Shown here one piece after another: positions 8,686 to 18,949 of a stretch of 64,000 nucleotides of DNA. A program made the position numbers and the translations under genes. Below the pieces are notes generated by a model. It saw only the letters and a list, made by a program, of their open reading frames with translations, was not told the origin of the DNA and searched no databases. The DNA is from Actinoalloteichus hoggarensis (GTDB taxonomy: Bacteria > Actinomycetota > Actinomycetes > Mycobacteriales > Pseudonocardiaceae), in NCBI RefSeq assembly GCF_002234535.1, contig NZ_CP022521.1, positions 5,270,001 through 5,334,000 on the forward strand, written 5' to 3'. How positions within the stretch are numbered: position 1 is the stretch's first letter; each line of letters begins with the position of its first letter.

Positions 8686-9095
8686 CTCGTCATCGTGCCA
8701 CCCGCGTCCGACACGGCCGTCGGCTGCCCGTCGGCGGCACGGTCCGAGCGCGGCCGCCTCCCTGCCCGTGTTCCCCGAGCCGCCCGCGACGCCGTCAGTC
8801 CTCCTGTCGCCTCTGGCGGTGGCTACTCCGTATGACCGGGTCCGCGATGACGCGACGCGCCGAAGGGTCTGCCGCGGACGCGGGGGCCTCGACCGCTCAC
8901 GACGTCGGCGGGCGCCACCCGGACCACGGGCCTGGTGAGCCCGGGACACACGGGGCGATCACCGCCTCGGCGTGGCGTCCGCGCCCGAACACCGGATGCC
9001 GGACACCGGATCCCTGCCGGTGTCAGGCCCGCGGAGCACGCCTGCTCGTCGTCGGATCGACACCACGCCGGAGGGCACGGCCGCCCCGAGCGATC
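8686..9095. other. gene-free interval recO / era
   Basis: 410 bases with no recognisable gene. It contains the recO upstream region and the era 3' end. Open frames on the plus strand here are shadows of recO and era. Confidence 0.6.
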
Positions 9096-10004
9096 TCAGA
9101 AACCGAGTCGACGCAGCTGCTTGGGATCGCGCTGCCAGTCCTTCGCGACCTTCACCCGCAGATCGAGGAAGATCCTGCTGCCCAGCAGCGCCTCGATCTG
9201 GCGGCGTGCCTCGGAGCCGACGTGCTTCAGCCGTTCCCCGGCGCGGCCGATGACGATGGACTTCTGGCTGGGCCGCTCGACGTACATCACCGCGTGGACG
9301 TCCAGCATGTCGTCCCTGCCCTCGCGCGGCACCATCTCCTCGACGGTCACCGCGATGGAGTGCGGCAGCTCGTCGCGCACGCCCTCCAACGCCGCCTCCC
9401 TGATGAGCTCGGCGACCAGCGTCGTCTCCGGCTCGTCGGTCAGCTCACCGCCCGGATACAGCGCGGGGCCGACCGGAAGCCTGCCGATCAGCAGATCCGT
9501 GAGCGTGGAGACCTGATAGCCGTCCACCGCCGAGACGGGGATCAGCTCCGCGAAGGCCATCACCTCCTGGAGGGCCACCAGCTGCTGCGCCACCCGCTCG
9601 GCGGGCACGAGATCGGTCTTGGTGACCACGCCGAACACCGGGGTCCGCCGCGCCACCTTGGCCAGTTCGGCGGCGATGAACCGGTCGCCCGGGCCGATCT
9701 TCTGGTCGGCGGGCACGCAGAAGCCGACCACGTCCACCTCGGCCCACGTCTCGCGCACGACGTCGTTGAGCCGCTGCCCCAGCAGCGTGCGCGGCCGGTG
9801 CAGCCCCGGCGTGTCCACCACGACCAGCTGCGCCTCCGGCCGGTGCACGATGCCGCGGATGGCATGCCGGGTCGTCTGCGGTCTGCTGGAGGTGATCGCG
9901 ACCTTCGTCCCGATCAGCGCGTTGGTCAGCGTGGACTTGCCTGCGTTCGGCCGACCGACGAAACAGGCGAAGCCGGATCGGTGATCGGCGGGGCTGCTGC
10001 TCAT
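9096..10004 (-). CDS. era: GTPase Era
   Basis: Ribosome-assembly GTPase acting on 16S rRNA/30S maturation. 302 aa from MSSSPADHRSGFACF. G1 GRPNAGKST near residue 17, G2 in SSRPQTTRHAIRG, G3 DTPGLHRPRTLLG, G4 TKTD, G5 VSAVDGYQV; the C-terminal KH domain has VIGRAGERLKHVGSEARRQIEALLG and ends with the family-typical KVAKDWQRDPKQLRRLGF. GACAAT six bases before the ATG could be a -10 for a leaderless message. A further in-frame start at 10040 adds 12 unconserved residues. Confidence 0.96.
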   Translation of the reverse strand: MSSSPADHRSGFACFVGRPNAGKSTLTNALIGTKVAITSSRPQTTRHAIRGIVHRPEAQLVVVDTPGLHRPRTLLGQRLNDVVRETWAEVDVVGFCVPADQKIGPGDRFIAAELAKVARRTPVFGVVTKTDLVPAERVAQQLVALQEVMAFAELIPVSAVDGYQVSTLTDLLIGRLPVGPALYPGGELTDEPETTLVAELIREAALEGVRDELPHSIAVTVEEMVPREGRDDMLDVHAVMYVERPSQKSIVIGRAGERLKHVGSEARRQIEALLGSRIFLDLRVKVAKDWQRDPKQLRRLGF

Positions 10005-10085
10005 CCCCGCATTGTCGCAAGCACGACACGGACGGCTCATCCAGCCGTCGCCCGCGGCGATGCCGATCTCGTCCGCCGACCGGGC

Positions 10086-10910
10086 TCAGCCGCCGGGGCG
10101 GAGGTTCCGTTCGGTCTCCTCCCGGGCGAGATACGGGCCCGCTGCGGTGAATCCCGGCTGCCTCCCGAGCACTCGGTCCACCAGCTCGTCCAGCGGGCCC
10201 TGTTCGGAGGAATGGGCGAAGTCCACCTGATCCGGATGGTCCGCGTCGTACCAGACGACGGTCTGATCTCCGGTCCTCGGCAGGTGGGCGACGCCGACGG
10301 CTCGCTTCTTCGTGTGTCTTCGGAGCGAACCGTCGGCGTCGGCGTACTCCGCCGTGATCGACACCAGCGGTGCCCCCTTGATCTCGTCCTCGGTGACCTG
10401 CACCGAGGCGATGCGGCCCACCACCGGAGTGCCGAGGCGCACCGGCGACGCACCGCCGTCGGCGCCCTGCCGACGGGCCCGCGATCCCGCCGCCCACTGC
10501 GCGCAGCCGATGACGACACCGAGGAGACCCAGGGCACCCGCCGCGGCGGACAACCACGGGCGGTCCTCGCCCACCGGCAGCAGCCACCAGACCGACAGGA
10601 CCGCCATCGCCGCGACGAGCAGTGCCAGCGGAACGATCGCCGCGCGAAGCCTGCCCGCGCCCAGCAGTCCGCCGATGAGCAGCAGACCGCAGAGCCCGAC
10701 GGTGATCGGGGCCAGGTCCGACAACGGAGTGTCACCGATACACGTCTCCCATTCCGCGTAGGGACATGTGAAGACACCCACCAGTTGATAGGCGAGCAGC
10801 GCGAAGCCGACCAGACCGAGAAGGGCCGACAGGAGTGAGATTCCGTGACGGAGAGAAATCGGCCGAGCGATCGAAGTCGCATCGTCCTCGCGGGGCACCA
10901 TGATCAACAT
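10086..10910 (-). CDS. membrane protein with DUF3592-like extracytoplasmic domain
   Basis: 274 aa. Four or so hydrophobic segments in the first ~140 residues (LLSALLGLVGFALLAYQLVGVF, LAPITVGLCGLLLIGGLLGA, AIVPLALLVAAMAVLSVWWLL, AAAGALGLLGVVIGCAQWAA), then a soluble C-terminal region VVGRIASVQVTEDEIKGAPLVSITAEYADADG with the DUF3592-like ending TVVWYDADHPDQVDF. A Cys pair in VFTCPYAEWETCIGD could form a disulfide outside the cell. The start may instead be the ATG three codons later. Not part of the mycobacterial era neighbourhood, so probably a lineage insertion. Function unknown. Confidence 0.75.
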   Translation of the reverse strand: MLIMVPREDDATSIARPISLRHGISLLSALLGLVGFALLAYQLVGVFTCPYAEWETCIGDTPLSDLAPITVGLCGLLLIGGLLGAGRLRAAIVPLALLVAAMAVLSVWWLLPVGEDRPWLSAAAGALGLLGVVIGCAQWAAGSRARRQGADGGASPVRLGTPVVGRIASVQVTEDEIKGAPLVSITAEYADADGSLRRHTKKRAVGVAHLPRTGDQTVVWYDADHPDQVDFAHSSEQGPLDELVDRVLGRQPGFTAAGPYLAREETERNLRPGG

Positions 10911-10920
10911 ATTAAGACGA

Positions 10921-11253
10921 TCACCGCGCCCACGAGAAATCGTCGAACTCCGAGAGGCCGACAGGATCGGGAATCACAACGAGGACCGGCACGGCGGGCC
11001 ATCGGAAATCGACGGAAGAATCGCTCACGTGCGGCTGAACGCATAAGACCAGGTCAGAACGCCAGAAGGGCCGACCTTCCACCATCCGAAGACAGGACAG
11101 TATACGGATGACGGCGAGCAGGTTCACCGTCCACCACGTCGACGAACCCGCCTGACGGCGACCGGCCGGGCCGGCGACATCCGACGGAGGTTTTCCACCG
11201 AGAAATGGGTCAGCATTCCTACCACGCAAGCGGGCGGCGAGAACCAAACCCAT
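10921..11253 (-). CDS. doubtful small ORF upstream of the DUF3592-like gene
   Basis: 110-codon frame ending 10 bases before the next gene. The second half (RSDLVLCVQPHVSDSSVDFRWPAVPVLVVIPDPVGLSEFDDFSWAR) has a less biased composition than GC shadows, and the local DNA is lower in GC. I recognise no family. It may equally be the long 5' region of the downstream gene. Confidence 0.25.
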   Translation of the reverse strand: MGLVLAARLRGRNADPFLGGKPPSDVAGPAGRRQAGSSTWWTVNLLAVIRILSCLRMVEGRPFWRSDLVLCVQPHVSDSSVDFRWPAVPVLVVIPDPVGLSEFDDFSWAR

Positions 11254-11400
11254 ACCGCCACGACACGCGTCGTGTAAACGATTTATCCCACCATGTCGAC
11301 GCTCACCGCCGACGGGGCCGACCCCGCGGCCCGACAGGGCCGCCGACGGGACCTCCGGCGTCCGGCACGCGAAATACGAGCAAGAGACGTGCGACCGCGA

Positions 11401-11456
11401 GACTCCACCCGATCGATATCTTGCACAGATAGAACAGGTGTTCGATAGTCGGAGTC
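11401..11456 (+). promoter_or_regulatory. SOS-type leaderless promoter, copy A (LexA box in spacer)
   Basis: -35 TTGCAC (11421-11426), 17-base spacer, -10 GATAGT (11444-11449), then 7 bases to an ATG at 11457, so the transcript should start at or beside the start codon. The spacer carries GAACAGGTGTTC (11432-11443), the actinobacterial LexA core GAAC-N4-GTTC, flanked by TA and GA as in the 16-base consensus TCGAAC-N4-GTTCGA. The whole block from GACT at 11401, including CGATCGATATC before the -35, recurs at 39587-39642. Confidence 0.8.
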
Positions 11457-12173
11457 ATGGTCGACCATCCGTTCACCACCGCGGGCAAGCCCTCCGCACC
11501 GGCGTCCCGCTTCGCACCGGCGTCCCGTTCCGCGCAGGCGGCGCCCGACGTCCGGACAGCTCCGTTCGTGCTCGCGATCGTCGCCCTGACGGCCGCGCTG
11601 TGGGGAGTACCGCCCTCCGCCTCCGCACTCGCCGTGCTCGTCGCGTTCGCCGTGTTCGCCGTTCTCGCCGTTCTCGCCGTGCGGATCGCACTGACAGGCC
11701 GCACCCGCGCGAGACGGACGCCGCTCCCCCGTCCGCAGGCCTGTCCAGGGCGGACGCCACTACCCGAACCGGCGGCGCGTCCAGGTCAGACGCCACTCGT
11801 CAGACAGATGTCGTCCCCGAGACACCCGGCACCGTCGGGCACCACACCATCGCCATGCTCCGGCGCCCGGCTTCGACGGGCCCCGGTCGCCGCCTCGGGC
11901 GCGACCGATGGCGAGCCCGCGCGCTCCGCCGCGACGTCGCTCACGGGGGCGTGCGCGCCGACCGGGCCACGCACCTCAGTCGAGGCCGTGCCGACGGCGT
12001 CGGCATCCATGACAGCGGCACCAGGAGCACACCGACGTCCAGCACGGCAACGTCATGACAGGCGCGCCAGCACGGCGAACACCATGACGACGGCACTCAC
12101 CGCAGGTCCACGAGCGCAGAAGGAGGCAGCGAAGCTCGGAAGGGGACGGCTCGAAGCCCCGGCTGTGGTCGGC
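11457..12173 (+). CDS. candidate SOS-controlled membrane-segment protein (end uncertain)
   Basis: Frame starting at the ATG placed 7 bases after the -10 of copy A. Residues 1-34 are polar; residues ~35-78 are strongly hydrophobic (FVLAIVALTAALWG, then LAVLVAFAVFAVLAVLAVR), followed by an Arg/Pro-rich tail. The frame stays open past 12173 and runs antisense through the cytidine-deaminase-like gene to 12371 (304 codons), which is unlikely to be real; I cut the feature at the convergent gene. A short hydrophobic product under LexA control recalls SOS-induced division inhibitors of other bacteria (SidA, YneA, DivS), with no sequence match claimed. It may also be a decayed gene. Confidence 0.4.
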
Positions 12174-12560
12174 TCAGCGCAGCGTGTCGAGCAGCCGGCC
12201 TGCTCCGTCGGCCCGGAACAGCGGCGCACGTGCCGAAAGGTCGCGCACGGCAGCGGTGGAGGCCTCGTCCAGGTCGGGCGAGTCGGTGACCACGGCCGCC
12301 GCCTCCAGACCGGGCGCGCCGCTGGCCACCGCCGCGGCCACCGCGGCCTGGAGGGCGGTGAGCTTCAGTGAGGGGAGGTCGACCGTGCATGCCGCATAGG
12401 TCCGGCCGTCGGTGTCCCGAACGGCCGCGCCCTCCGCGGCACCGGTCCTGGCTCGGCTCGCCCGCGCGAGGGTGATGATCTTCTGATCCTCGCCGTCGAG
12501 CACGGCCTCCTCGACCTGCGACGCGGCGGGGGTGCCGACGCCCTTCACTGGCTCAGCCAC
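12174..12560 (-). CDS. cytidine deaminase-fold protein lacking catalytic residues
   Basis: 128 aa. The order matches the cytidine deaminase fold ([52 protein letters not shown]), but where Cdd has a zinc-binding Cys/His-Ala-Glu it reads LTALQAAVA, and the PCxxC motif is absent. It therefore cannot be an active zinc deaminase. The same kind of protein sits between era and the CBS-domain gene in mycobacteria (Rv2365c position), so it is a conserved family and not a local decay. It overlaps the next upstream gene by 8 bases. Role unknown; perhaps a binding or structural partner. Confidence 0.8.
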   Translation of the reverse strand: MAEPVKGVGTPAASQVEEAVLDGEDQKIITLARASRARTGAAEGAAVRDTDGRTYAACTVDLPSLKLTALQAAVAAAVASGAPGLEAAAVVTDSPDLDEASTAAVRDLSARAPLFRADGAGRLLDTLR

Positions 12561-13893
12561 CGGCCGTGCTCCTCTCCTGCTGCTCGATCGACTCTGCCTC
12601 GGACTCGTCGGCCCCGGCGGTCGGCGGGGAGACCCTGGTGACCAGCAGAGTGCTGATTCGCATCCGCCCGCGTCCGTCCTTGCCGCCCTCGGCCCGCAAC
12701 AGCAGGCCGCTGATCTCGGCCTCGGCTCCCGGCAACGGCACTCGTCCGAGCCTGCGTGCCAGCAGGCCGCCCGCGGTGTCCACGTCGTGATCGTCGAGCT
12801 CCACGTCGAAGACCTCGCCGAGATCCGCGACCGGCAGGCGGGCGCTGACCCTGGCGGAGTTCTCGTCGATCCGCTCCACCGGCGGGCGTTCGCCGATGTC
12901 CGACTCGTCGGTGATCTCGCCGACGATCTCCTCCAGGATGTCCTCGATGGTCAGCAGGCCCGCCGTGCCGCCGTACTCATCGACGGCGATGGCCAGGTGG
13001 TTACGGGAGACCTGCATCTCCCGCAGCAGATCGACCAGCCCCTTGGAGTCGGGGACCAGCACCGCGGGACGCATCACCGTGTCGACCTGGACGTCCATCC
13101 GCTCGCCCGCGCCGTCCGGCGCCGCGTCGGTCCACGTCCGGACGAGGTCCTTGATGGTCACCACGCCCACCACGTCGTCCACGGTCTCGCCGATGACGGG
13201 GATGCGGGAGAAGCCGGTTCGCAGGCAGAGCGCGAGTGCCTGTCGGACCGACTTGTCCTGCTCGATCCAGATCACCTCGGTCCTCGGAACCATCACCTCG
13301 CGGACGACCGCGTCGCCGAGCTCGAAGATCGAATGGATCATCTGTCGCTCGCCCGCCTCGACGACTCCCCGCTGCTCGGCGATGTCGACCAGTTCGCGCA
13401 GCTCGACCTCCGAGGAGAACGGCCCTTCCCGGAAGCCGCGTCCCGGGGTGATCGCGTTGCCCAGCAGGATCAGCAGCCGCGCGAGCGGGCTGAGCACCCG
13501 ACCGAGCAGGCGGACCGGACCCGCCACCAGGCAGCCCACGCCATAGGGATGCTGTCTGCCGATCGTCCTGGGGCCGACGCCCACCAGCACGTAGGACACC
13601 AGCAGCATGATCAGGACGGCGATCAGGACCGCCAGCCCGTCCGAGTCGAACGTGGCCACCACGACGATGGTGACCAGCACCGTGGCCGTCAGTTCGCAGG
13701 CGAGACGAAGCAGCAGCAGCAGGTTGATGTGTCGGGGGCGGTCCGCGACGACCTCCGCCAGGGTCTTGGCCCCCGCCCTGCCCGTGCGGACCAGCTCGTC
13801 CACTCGGGCGCGGGACACCGTGCTCAAGGAGGCGTCCGCGGCGGCGAAGGCCCCCGCGAAGACGACCAGCAGCGCGGCCAGCGACAGCATCAT
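12553..13893 (-). CDS. CNNM/CorC-type transporter with CBS pair
   Basis: 446 aa. N-terminal DUF21/CNNM membrane domain with three to four segments ([61 protein letters not shown]), a conserved connector [31 protein letters not shown], two CBS motifs ([35 protein letters not shown] and [40 protein letters not shown]), and a C-terminal CorC_HlyC domain ([15 protein letters not shown]). Such proteins are linked to Mg2+/Co2+ efflux or homeostasis. It follows ybeY by 42 bases in the housekeeping order ybeY-CBS-cdd-like-era. Confidence 0.93.
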   Translation of the reverse strand: MMLSLAALLVVFAGAFAAADASLSTVSRARVDELVRTGRAGAKTLAEVVADRPRHINLLLLLRLACELTATVLVTIVVVATFDSDGLAVLIAVLIMLLVSYVLVGVGPRTIGRQHPYGVGCLVAGPVRLLGRVLSPLARLLILLGNAITPGRGFREGPFSSEVELRELVDIAEQRGVVEAGERQMIHSIFELGDAVVREVMVPRTEVIWIEQDKSVRQALALCLRTGFSRIPVIGETVDDVVGVVTIKDLVRTWTDAAPDGAGERMDVQVDTVMRPAVLVPDSKGLVDLLREMQVSRNHLAIAVDEYGGTAGLLTIEDILEEIVGEITDESDIGERPPVERIDENSARVSARLPVADLGEVFDVELDDHDVDTAGGLLARRLGRVPLPGAEAEISGLLLRAEGGKDGRGRMRISTLLVTRVSPPTAGADESEAESIEQQERSTAGG

Positions 13894-13935
13894 GAACGGG
13901 CTCCCCGTCGACGAGTCCGAATCACCGGGTCCGGA

Positions 13936-14523
13936 TCACCGACCCGATTCCGACGGAGGCTCGGCGGCGGAGCCGCCCGGCTCGTCGGTGCCGGTGCGTT
14001 CCAGGCCGACCACCCCGAGCACCCGTGCGTCGGCGGACTCGCGGGCCGCCGTCTCCCGCTCCTCGCGGATGGTGGTCTTGAAGTCGGCCAACAACCGGTT
14101 CTGCAGGCCGAACATCTCCCGCTCCTCGGCGGGCTCCGCGTGGTCGTAGCCGAGCAGATGCAGCACGCCGTGCACCGTGAGCAGGTGCAGCTCGTCGAGG
14201 AGGCTGTGGCCTGCCTTCTTCGCCTGTTCTCTGGCGAACTCCGGGCACAGCACGATGTCACCGAGCAGGGCGGGACCGGAGGCGGCCGTGTCGGGTCTGC
14301 GGGCCGAGTCCAGCTCGTCCATCGGAAACGCCATCACGTCGGTGGGACCGGGCAGGTCCATCCACCGCTCGTGCAGATCGGCCATCGCCTCCAGCTCGAC
14401 CAAGAGCACGGACAACTCGGCGAGCGCGCTCACGCCCATCCGGTCCAGTGCATAGCGAGCGGCGGCGACGATGGAGGTCTCCTCAACCGCCACACCTGAC
14501 TCGTTGGCGATCTCGATACTCAC
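13936..14523 (-). CDS. ybeY: endoribonuclease YbeY (rRNA maturation factor)
   Basis: Single-strand endoribonuclease needed for 16S rRNA 3'-end processing. 195 aa from the GTG of [15 protein letters not shown]. The zinc site [11 protein letters not shown] (three His) is intact, as is [11 protein letters not shown] second GTG at 14532 overlaps the phoH stop as GTGA and would add three residues; family alignments begin at SIEI and AGGGA is better spaced for the later start. The C-terminal ~45 residues after [10 protein letters not shown] are an acidic extension beyond the usual ~155-aa length. Confidence 0.95.
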   Translation of the reverse strand: MSIEIANESGVAVEETSIVAAARYALDRMGVSALAELSVLLVELEAMADLHERWMDLPGPTDVMAFPMDELDSARRPDTAASGPALLGDIVLCPEFAREQAKKAGHSLLDELHLLTVHGVLHLLGYDHAEPAEEREMFGLQNRLLADFKTTIREERETAARESADARVLGVVGLERTGTDEPGGSAAEPPSESGR

Positions 14524-14528
14524 CGTGT

Positions 14529-15698
<1,170 letters not shown>

Positions 15699-16389
15699 GG
15701 TGTGTTCCGGCCCACCTTCTGCGCTGTCACGCTGACGGCTGCGGCCTGCTCGCACAGACCGTTTCTCGACACCTCGATGCTAGCCGCACCGCACGACGGA
15801 ACGCACTCCTGATATGGCGCAGGTCCGGAGAGGCCTCGACGCCGTCGGGCATGCCCACGCACGGCGTCCCGGGGCGCACACGGCGTCCGAAGTCCAGGCG
15901 GTGGTCGAAGTCCACACGGCGTCCGGGGTCCACGTCACCCGCCGAGCGGCCTGTCCGGTGTCCGAGGCGACGGCAGGACGGGCCGCGTCCCGGCGGCGTC
16001 GCCTCGGCGGCACGGTCCGCCCGCGCACCCCGCGACCGCGGCCGAGGCGAGGGCAGCCCATGGCCGATGGCGCGTCCCTCGGCGTCCGGGGGTGACCGGC
16101 CGCCGCGTGGGCCGCACCGCTCGTTCCGACTGCACCGCCGTGCAGGGCACTCCGCCGAGCACCGGGCGTGCCGTCCCGGCGTCGAGTAGGAGATGAGGCG
16201 CACCGCGAACACCTCGGCGTGGCCGATGCCGAGGGAGAGCGCACCATTGCGGCGGTCCGCCCGGGAATCCTCGGCCTCGGGCCGCCAGACTCGCCCGCGG
16301 TCCTCGACGACATCGCCGAGGGGCCGTCTCCGGCACCTACGGCGATCGGCCACGCCCGCAGGCATGCCCAGGGCGCGGAGGTGCGGCTG
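15699..16389. other. gene-free interval phoH / HIT gene with degenerate short repeats
   Basis: About 690 bases without a supportable gene. Around 15860-15935 a unit close to ACACGGCGTCCGNNGTCCA recurs two to three times at about 36-base spacing, giving an Asp/Trp/Thr-Ser periodic frame on the other strand that I take as an artefact. Confidence 0.55.
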
Positions 16390-16773
16390 TCAGCCCTGGC
16401 GCACGGCGCTCGGCTGCGCGCCGACCAGCGGGCCCAGCGGCTGCCCGCCCAGCAGGTGCAGGTGCGCGTGGAAGACCGTCTGACCGGCGTCCGGCCCGGT
16501 GTTGAACAGCAGCCGGTAGCCGCTGTCGGCGACGCCCTCCTCCTCGGCGACGTCAGCCGCGACGTGGAAGAGGTCGACCAGCAGGGCGGGGTCCTCGGCG
16601 GTGAGGGTCGCGGCGTCGGGGTAGTGCGACCTGGGCACGAGGAGCACGTGGGTGGGCGCCTGCGGGTTGACGTCTCGGAAGGCGAAGGTGGTGTCCGTCT
16701 CGCGGATCACGCTGCACGGCAGCTCGCCCGCCAGCAGTTTGCAGAAGAGGCAGTCGGACTCCGAATCACTCAT
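16390..16773 (-). CDS. HIT domain protein
   Basis: 127 aa from MSDSESDCLFCKLLAGELP. Histidine-triad nucleotide hydrolase of the Hint branch: CxxC-like N terminus (DCLFC), DVNPQAPTHVLLVPRSHYPD, and the triad TVFHAHLHLLGGQ near the C terminus. Likely hydrolyses adenosine nucleoside phosphoramidates. The open frame upstream of the ATG carries no conservation. Its place between phoH and rsmE is kept in actinobacteria. Confidence 0.94.
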   Translation of the reverse strand: MSDSESDCLFCKLLAGELPCSVIRETDTTFAFRDVNPQAPTHVLLVPRSHYPDAATLTAEDPALLVDLFHVAADVAEEEGVADSGYRLLFNTGPDAGQTVFHAHLHLLGGQPLGPLVGAQPSAVRQG

Positions 16774-17157
16774 GACGTGCAGGCTAAACCTGTATGACGA
16801 ACGGGGGCACGAGGTGGTCCTCGGCGACGTGAGCAACAACCCGTCCGACGCACCGCGCGATGGCACGGCGTGACGTCACCGTGACGGCGAGCAGCCGGAA
16901 TCACGCGGTGGTCCTGCGGAGCGACGCCCCCTCGGCAGTGACCGACAGCCTCGATCCGAGCCGCCCGCCACCAGGACGTCACCGCGGCCTTCTGACCGAT
17001 CGGCCGCGGGGCGGACCCCGAACGACATGTGTTCACGGCGGCGGCGCTCGCGAGCCTGTGCATCCCTCGCCGCCGGCCGCGACGACGCCCCCCGGCCGGC
17101 CGCGCGACCGGCTCTCGGATAGGCGAGCGGCCCCAGTGCAGGCCCGACTCGCCCGGC
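16774..17157. other. gene-free interval HIT gene / rsmE
   Basis: 384 bases, no gene or RNA that I recognise. Contains the upstream region of the HIT gene. Confidence 0.55.
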
Positions 17158-17913
17158 TCACCAGCGGCCGCTACGCGCCCACAGGGCGGCCAGCGCGGCG
17201 ACACCCGCCGTCGACGCCCTCAGCACCGTGTCGCCCAGCAGGACGGGGCGGGCTCCCGCCTCGGTGAGCGCGGCCAGCTCGGCGTCGTCGATCCCGCCCT
17301 CCGGGCCCACCACCAGCAGCAGCTCTCCCGACGCGGGCAGGTCGACGGAGGTCAGGCGGGCGTCGGCGGACTCGTGCAGCACCAGGGCGAGCGCGGCCGA
17401 CCGGACCCGCTCGGCGAGCCCGGCGGTGGTCGTGGGCTCGTGCACGGGCGGCAGCCAGGATCGGCGGGCCTGTTTGGCCGCGCTACGGGCCGTGGAGCGC
17501 CAGCGCTCCAGCGCCTTGGCGCCGCGTGGCCCCGAGTCCCAGCGTGCGACGCAGCGAGCGGCACGCCAGGGCACCAGCGCGTCGACGCCGACCTCCACGG
17601 CCTGATCGACCGCGAGTTCGGCCCGATCACCCTTGAGCAGGGCTTGGGCCATCGTCACGCGCAGTGCCGGCTCGGCCTCCCGGACCCGCTCGCGGAGGAC
17701 CGCCCGCAGCTCGTCCTTGGTGACCGATATCACCTCGGCCTTGGCGACCTCGCCGCGCCCGTCGGCCAGCAGCAGCCGCTCGCCGACCCGCAGCCGCGTC
17801 ACCGTGGCCGCGTGTCGCCCCTCCGGCCCGCTCAGCACGATCTGGTCCGCCCCGGCGGGCAGCTCCGTGAGGAACAGCGGCAGGCCGTCCCTGGCCATCG
17901 ACGAACTCGTCAT
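17158..17913 (-). CDS. rsmE: 16S rRNA (uracil-1498-N3)-methyltransferase RsmE
   Basis: SPOUT-class methyltransferase that N3-methylates U1498 of 16S rRNA using SAM. 251 aa. N-terminal PUA-like domain with LSGPEGRHAATVTRLRVGERLLLADGRG; C-terminal knotted domain with LLLVVGPEGGIDDAELAAL and the closing GDTVLRASTAGVAALAAL (PEGG and LR.ST/EA motifs). ALLKGDRAELAVDQAVEVGVDALVPW links them. Start ATG at 17913, or the ATG five codons later. It is in the expected place, upstream of the HIT gene. Confidence 0.95.
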   Translation of the reverse strand: MTSSSMARDGLPLFLTELPAGADQIVLSGPEGRHAATVTRLRVGERLLLADGRGEVAKAEVISVTKDELRAVLRERVREAEPALRVTMAQALLKGDRAELAVDQAVEVGVDALVPWRAARCVARWDSGPRGAKALERWRSTARSAAKQARRSWLPPVHEPTTTAGLAERVRSAALALVLHESADARLTSVDLPASGELLLVVGPEGGIDDAELAALTEAGARPVLLGDTVLRASTAGVAALAALWARSGRW

Positions 17914-18949
17914 CGCCGTCCCCCCAGCACGTCATGGACTCCTCGCCCGGTGATGGACATGATCCGGTCCTCGCCTTCCCGACTCCGCGCGGCTCGCAAC
18001 CGCCGCCTGCCCCGGCCGCTCACCTCTCCGCGCGGCGCGGGGCCGTCCTGGCCAGAGCCTTCCCGGCACGGCCCGGCACACCGCCGACTGCCCGAGTCTG
18101 CCCCGGCCCGACGCGTCCTGACTCGAAGCCTCCCCCACCGCGCCACAGCGGGGCGCCGCGGCCGTGCTGCCGGACCGGGGCGTCGAGGTCGTGGCGAGTG
18201 CCCGCGCCTTCGCGGGCGGAGTCCACGGCCGGCCCGAGCGGCGACACCGCCTTCCTCGTCGGGTTCGGCGCACGGCGGTCCGCGAGGCCGGACGCCGGTC
18301 CGGACACGGCCGTACGGCGATCGAGGCGCCCACCTGCCGGCCTGTCGGTTCGCCACCATCCCGGGTCGACGACCCCCGCCGGCGACGAGGAAACGCGGTC
18401 AGCCCCGCGCGGTGACCGGGCCGGGCGAGCCGACCGGGCCGCAATCATGATCAGTACGTCCGTCGTCACGGCAGCCGGACGCCACGATCAGGCCGGCGTC
18501 ATGGCCGGCCCGCCTCGCAGGTCGCGGAACCGAGGCACGGGAAACGGCCGGTCCCCGCCGTCCGCTTCGAGCGGCGGCACACCGCGTCCGCGCGACGACG
18601 GCGAACCGGCGCGCGGCGCTGCTCCCGATCGGGTCGAGTCGCGCCGCCGCTTCGACACGCCATCGGCCTCACCGCGCGCACTCGGACGCCACCGCACGTC
18701 TCGCACCGCCGCTCCGCTCCGCCGGACACCACCGCGCCGCTCACGACCGCCGTCGCCCTCAGGACCGCCGCGCCCCCACAAGGCCGCCATGCCCGCAAGG
18801 CCGCCATGCCCCGGCGATCACCAGGCGAGAGCCTGCCGCGAACCGACGAGCGGCGAGGCATCCCGTCGACGACAGCCGTGCTCGCCCGCCCCGACGACGG
18901 CGGAGCGGACCGGAGCCGACCGCCAGAGCGGACTCGGCGGGACGACGAC
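17914..18949. other. 1-kb gene-free interval rsmE / dnaJ
   Basis: The longest unexplained stretch on the left side. All frames are Arg/Ala/Pro/Gly-rich without motifs. At 18780-18812 a 17-base unit (AAGGCCGCCATGCCC core) is repeated twice in tandem. I see no tRNA, rRNA, IS or array. Confidence 0.55.

Noticed and set aside
11457-12371. Full 304-codon reading of the SOS ORF A through the deaminase-like gene
   Set aside because: Its last ~65 codons are antisense to a conserved gene and have shadow composition; only the first part is kept as candidate.
12174-12560. Active cytidine deaminase
   Set aside because: Zinc-binding and catalytic residues (HAE/CAE, PCxxC) are not present.
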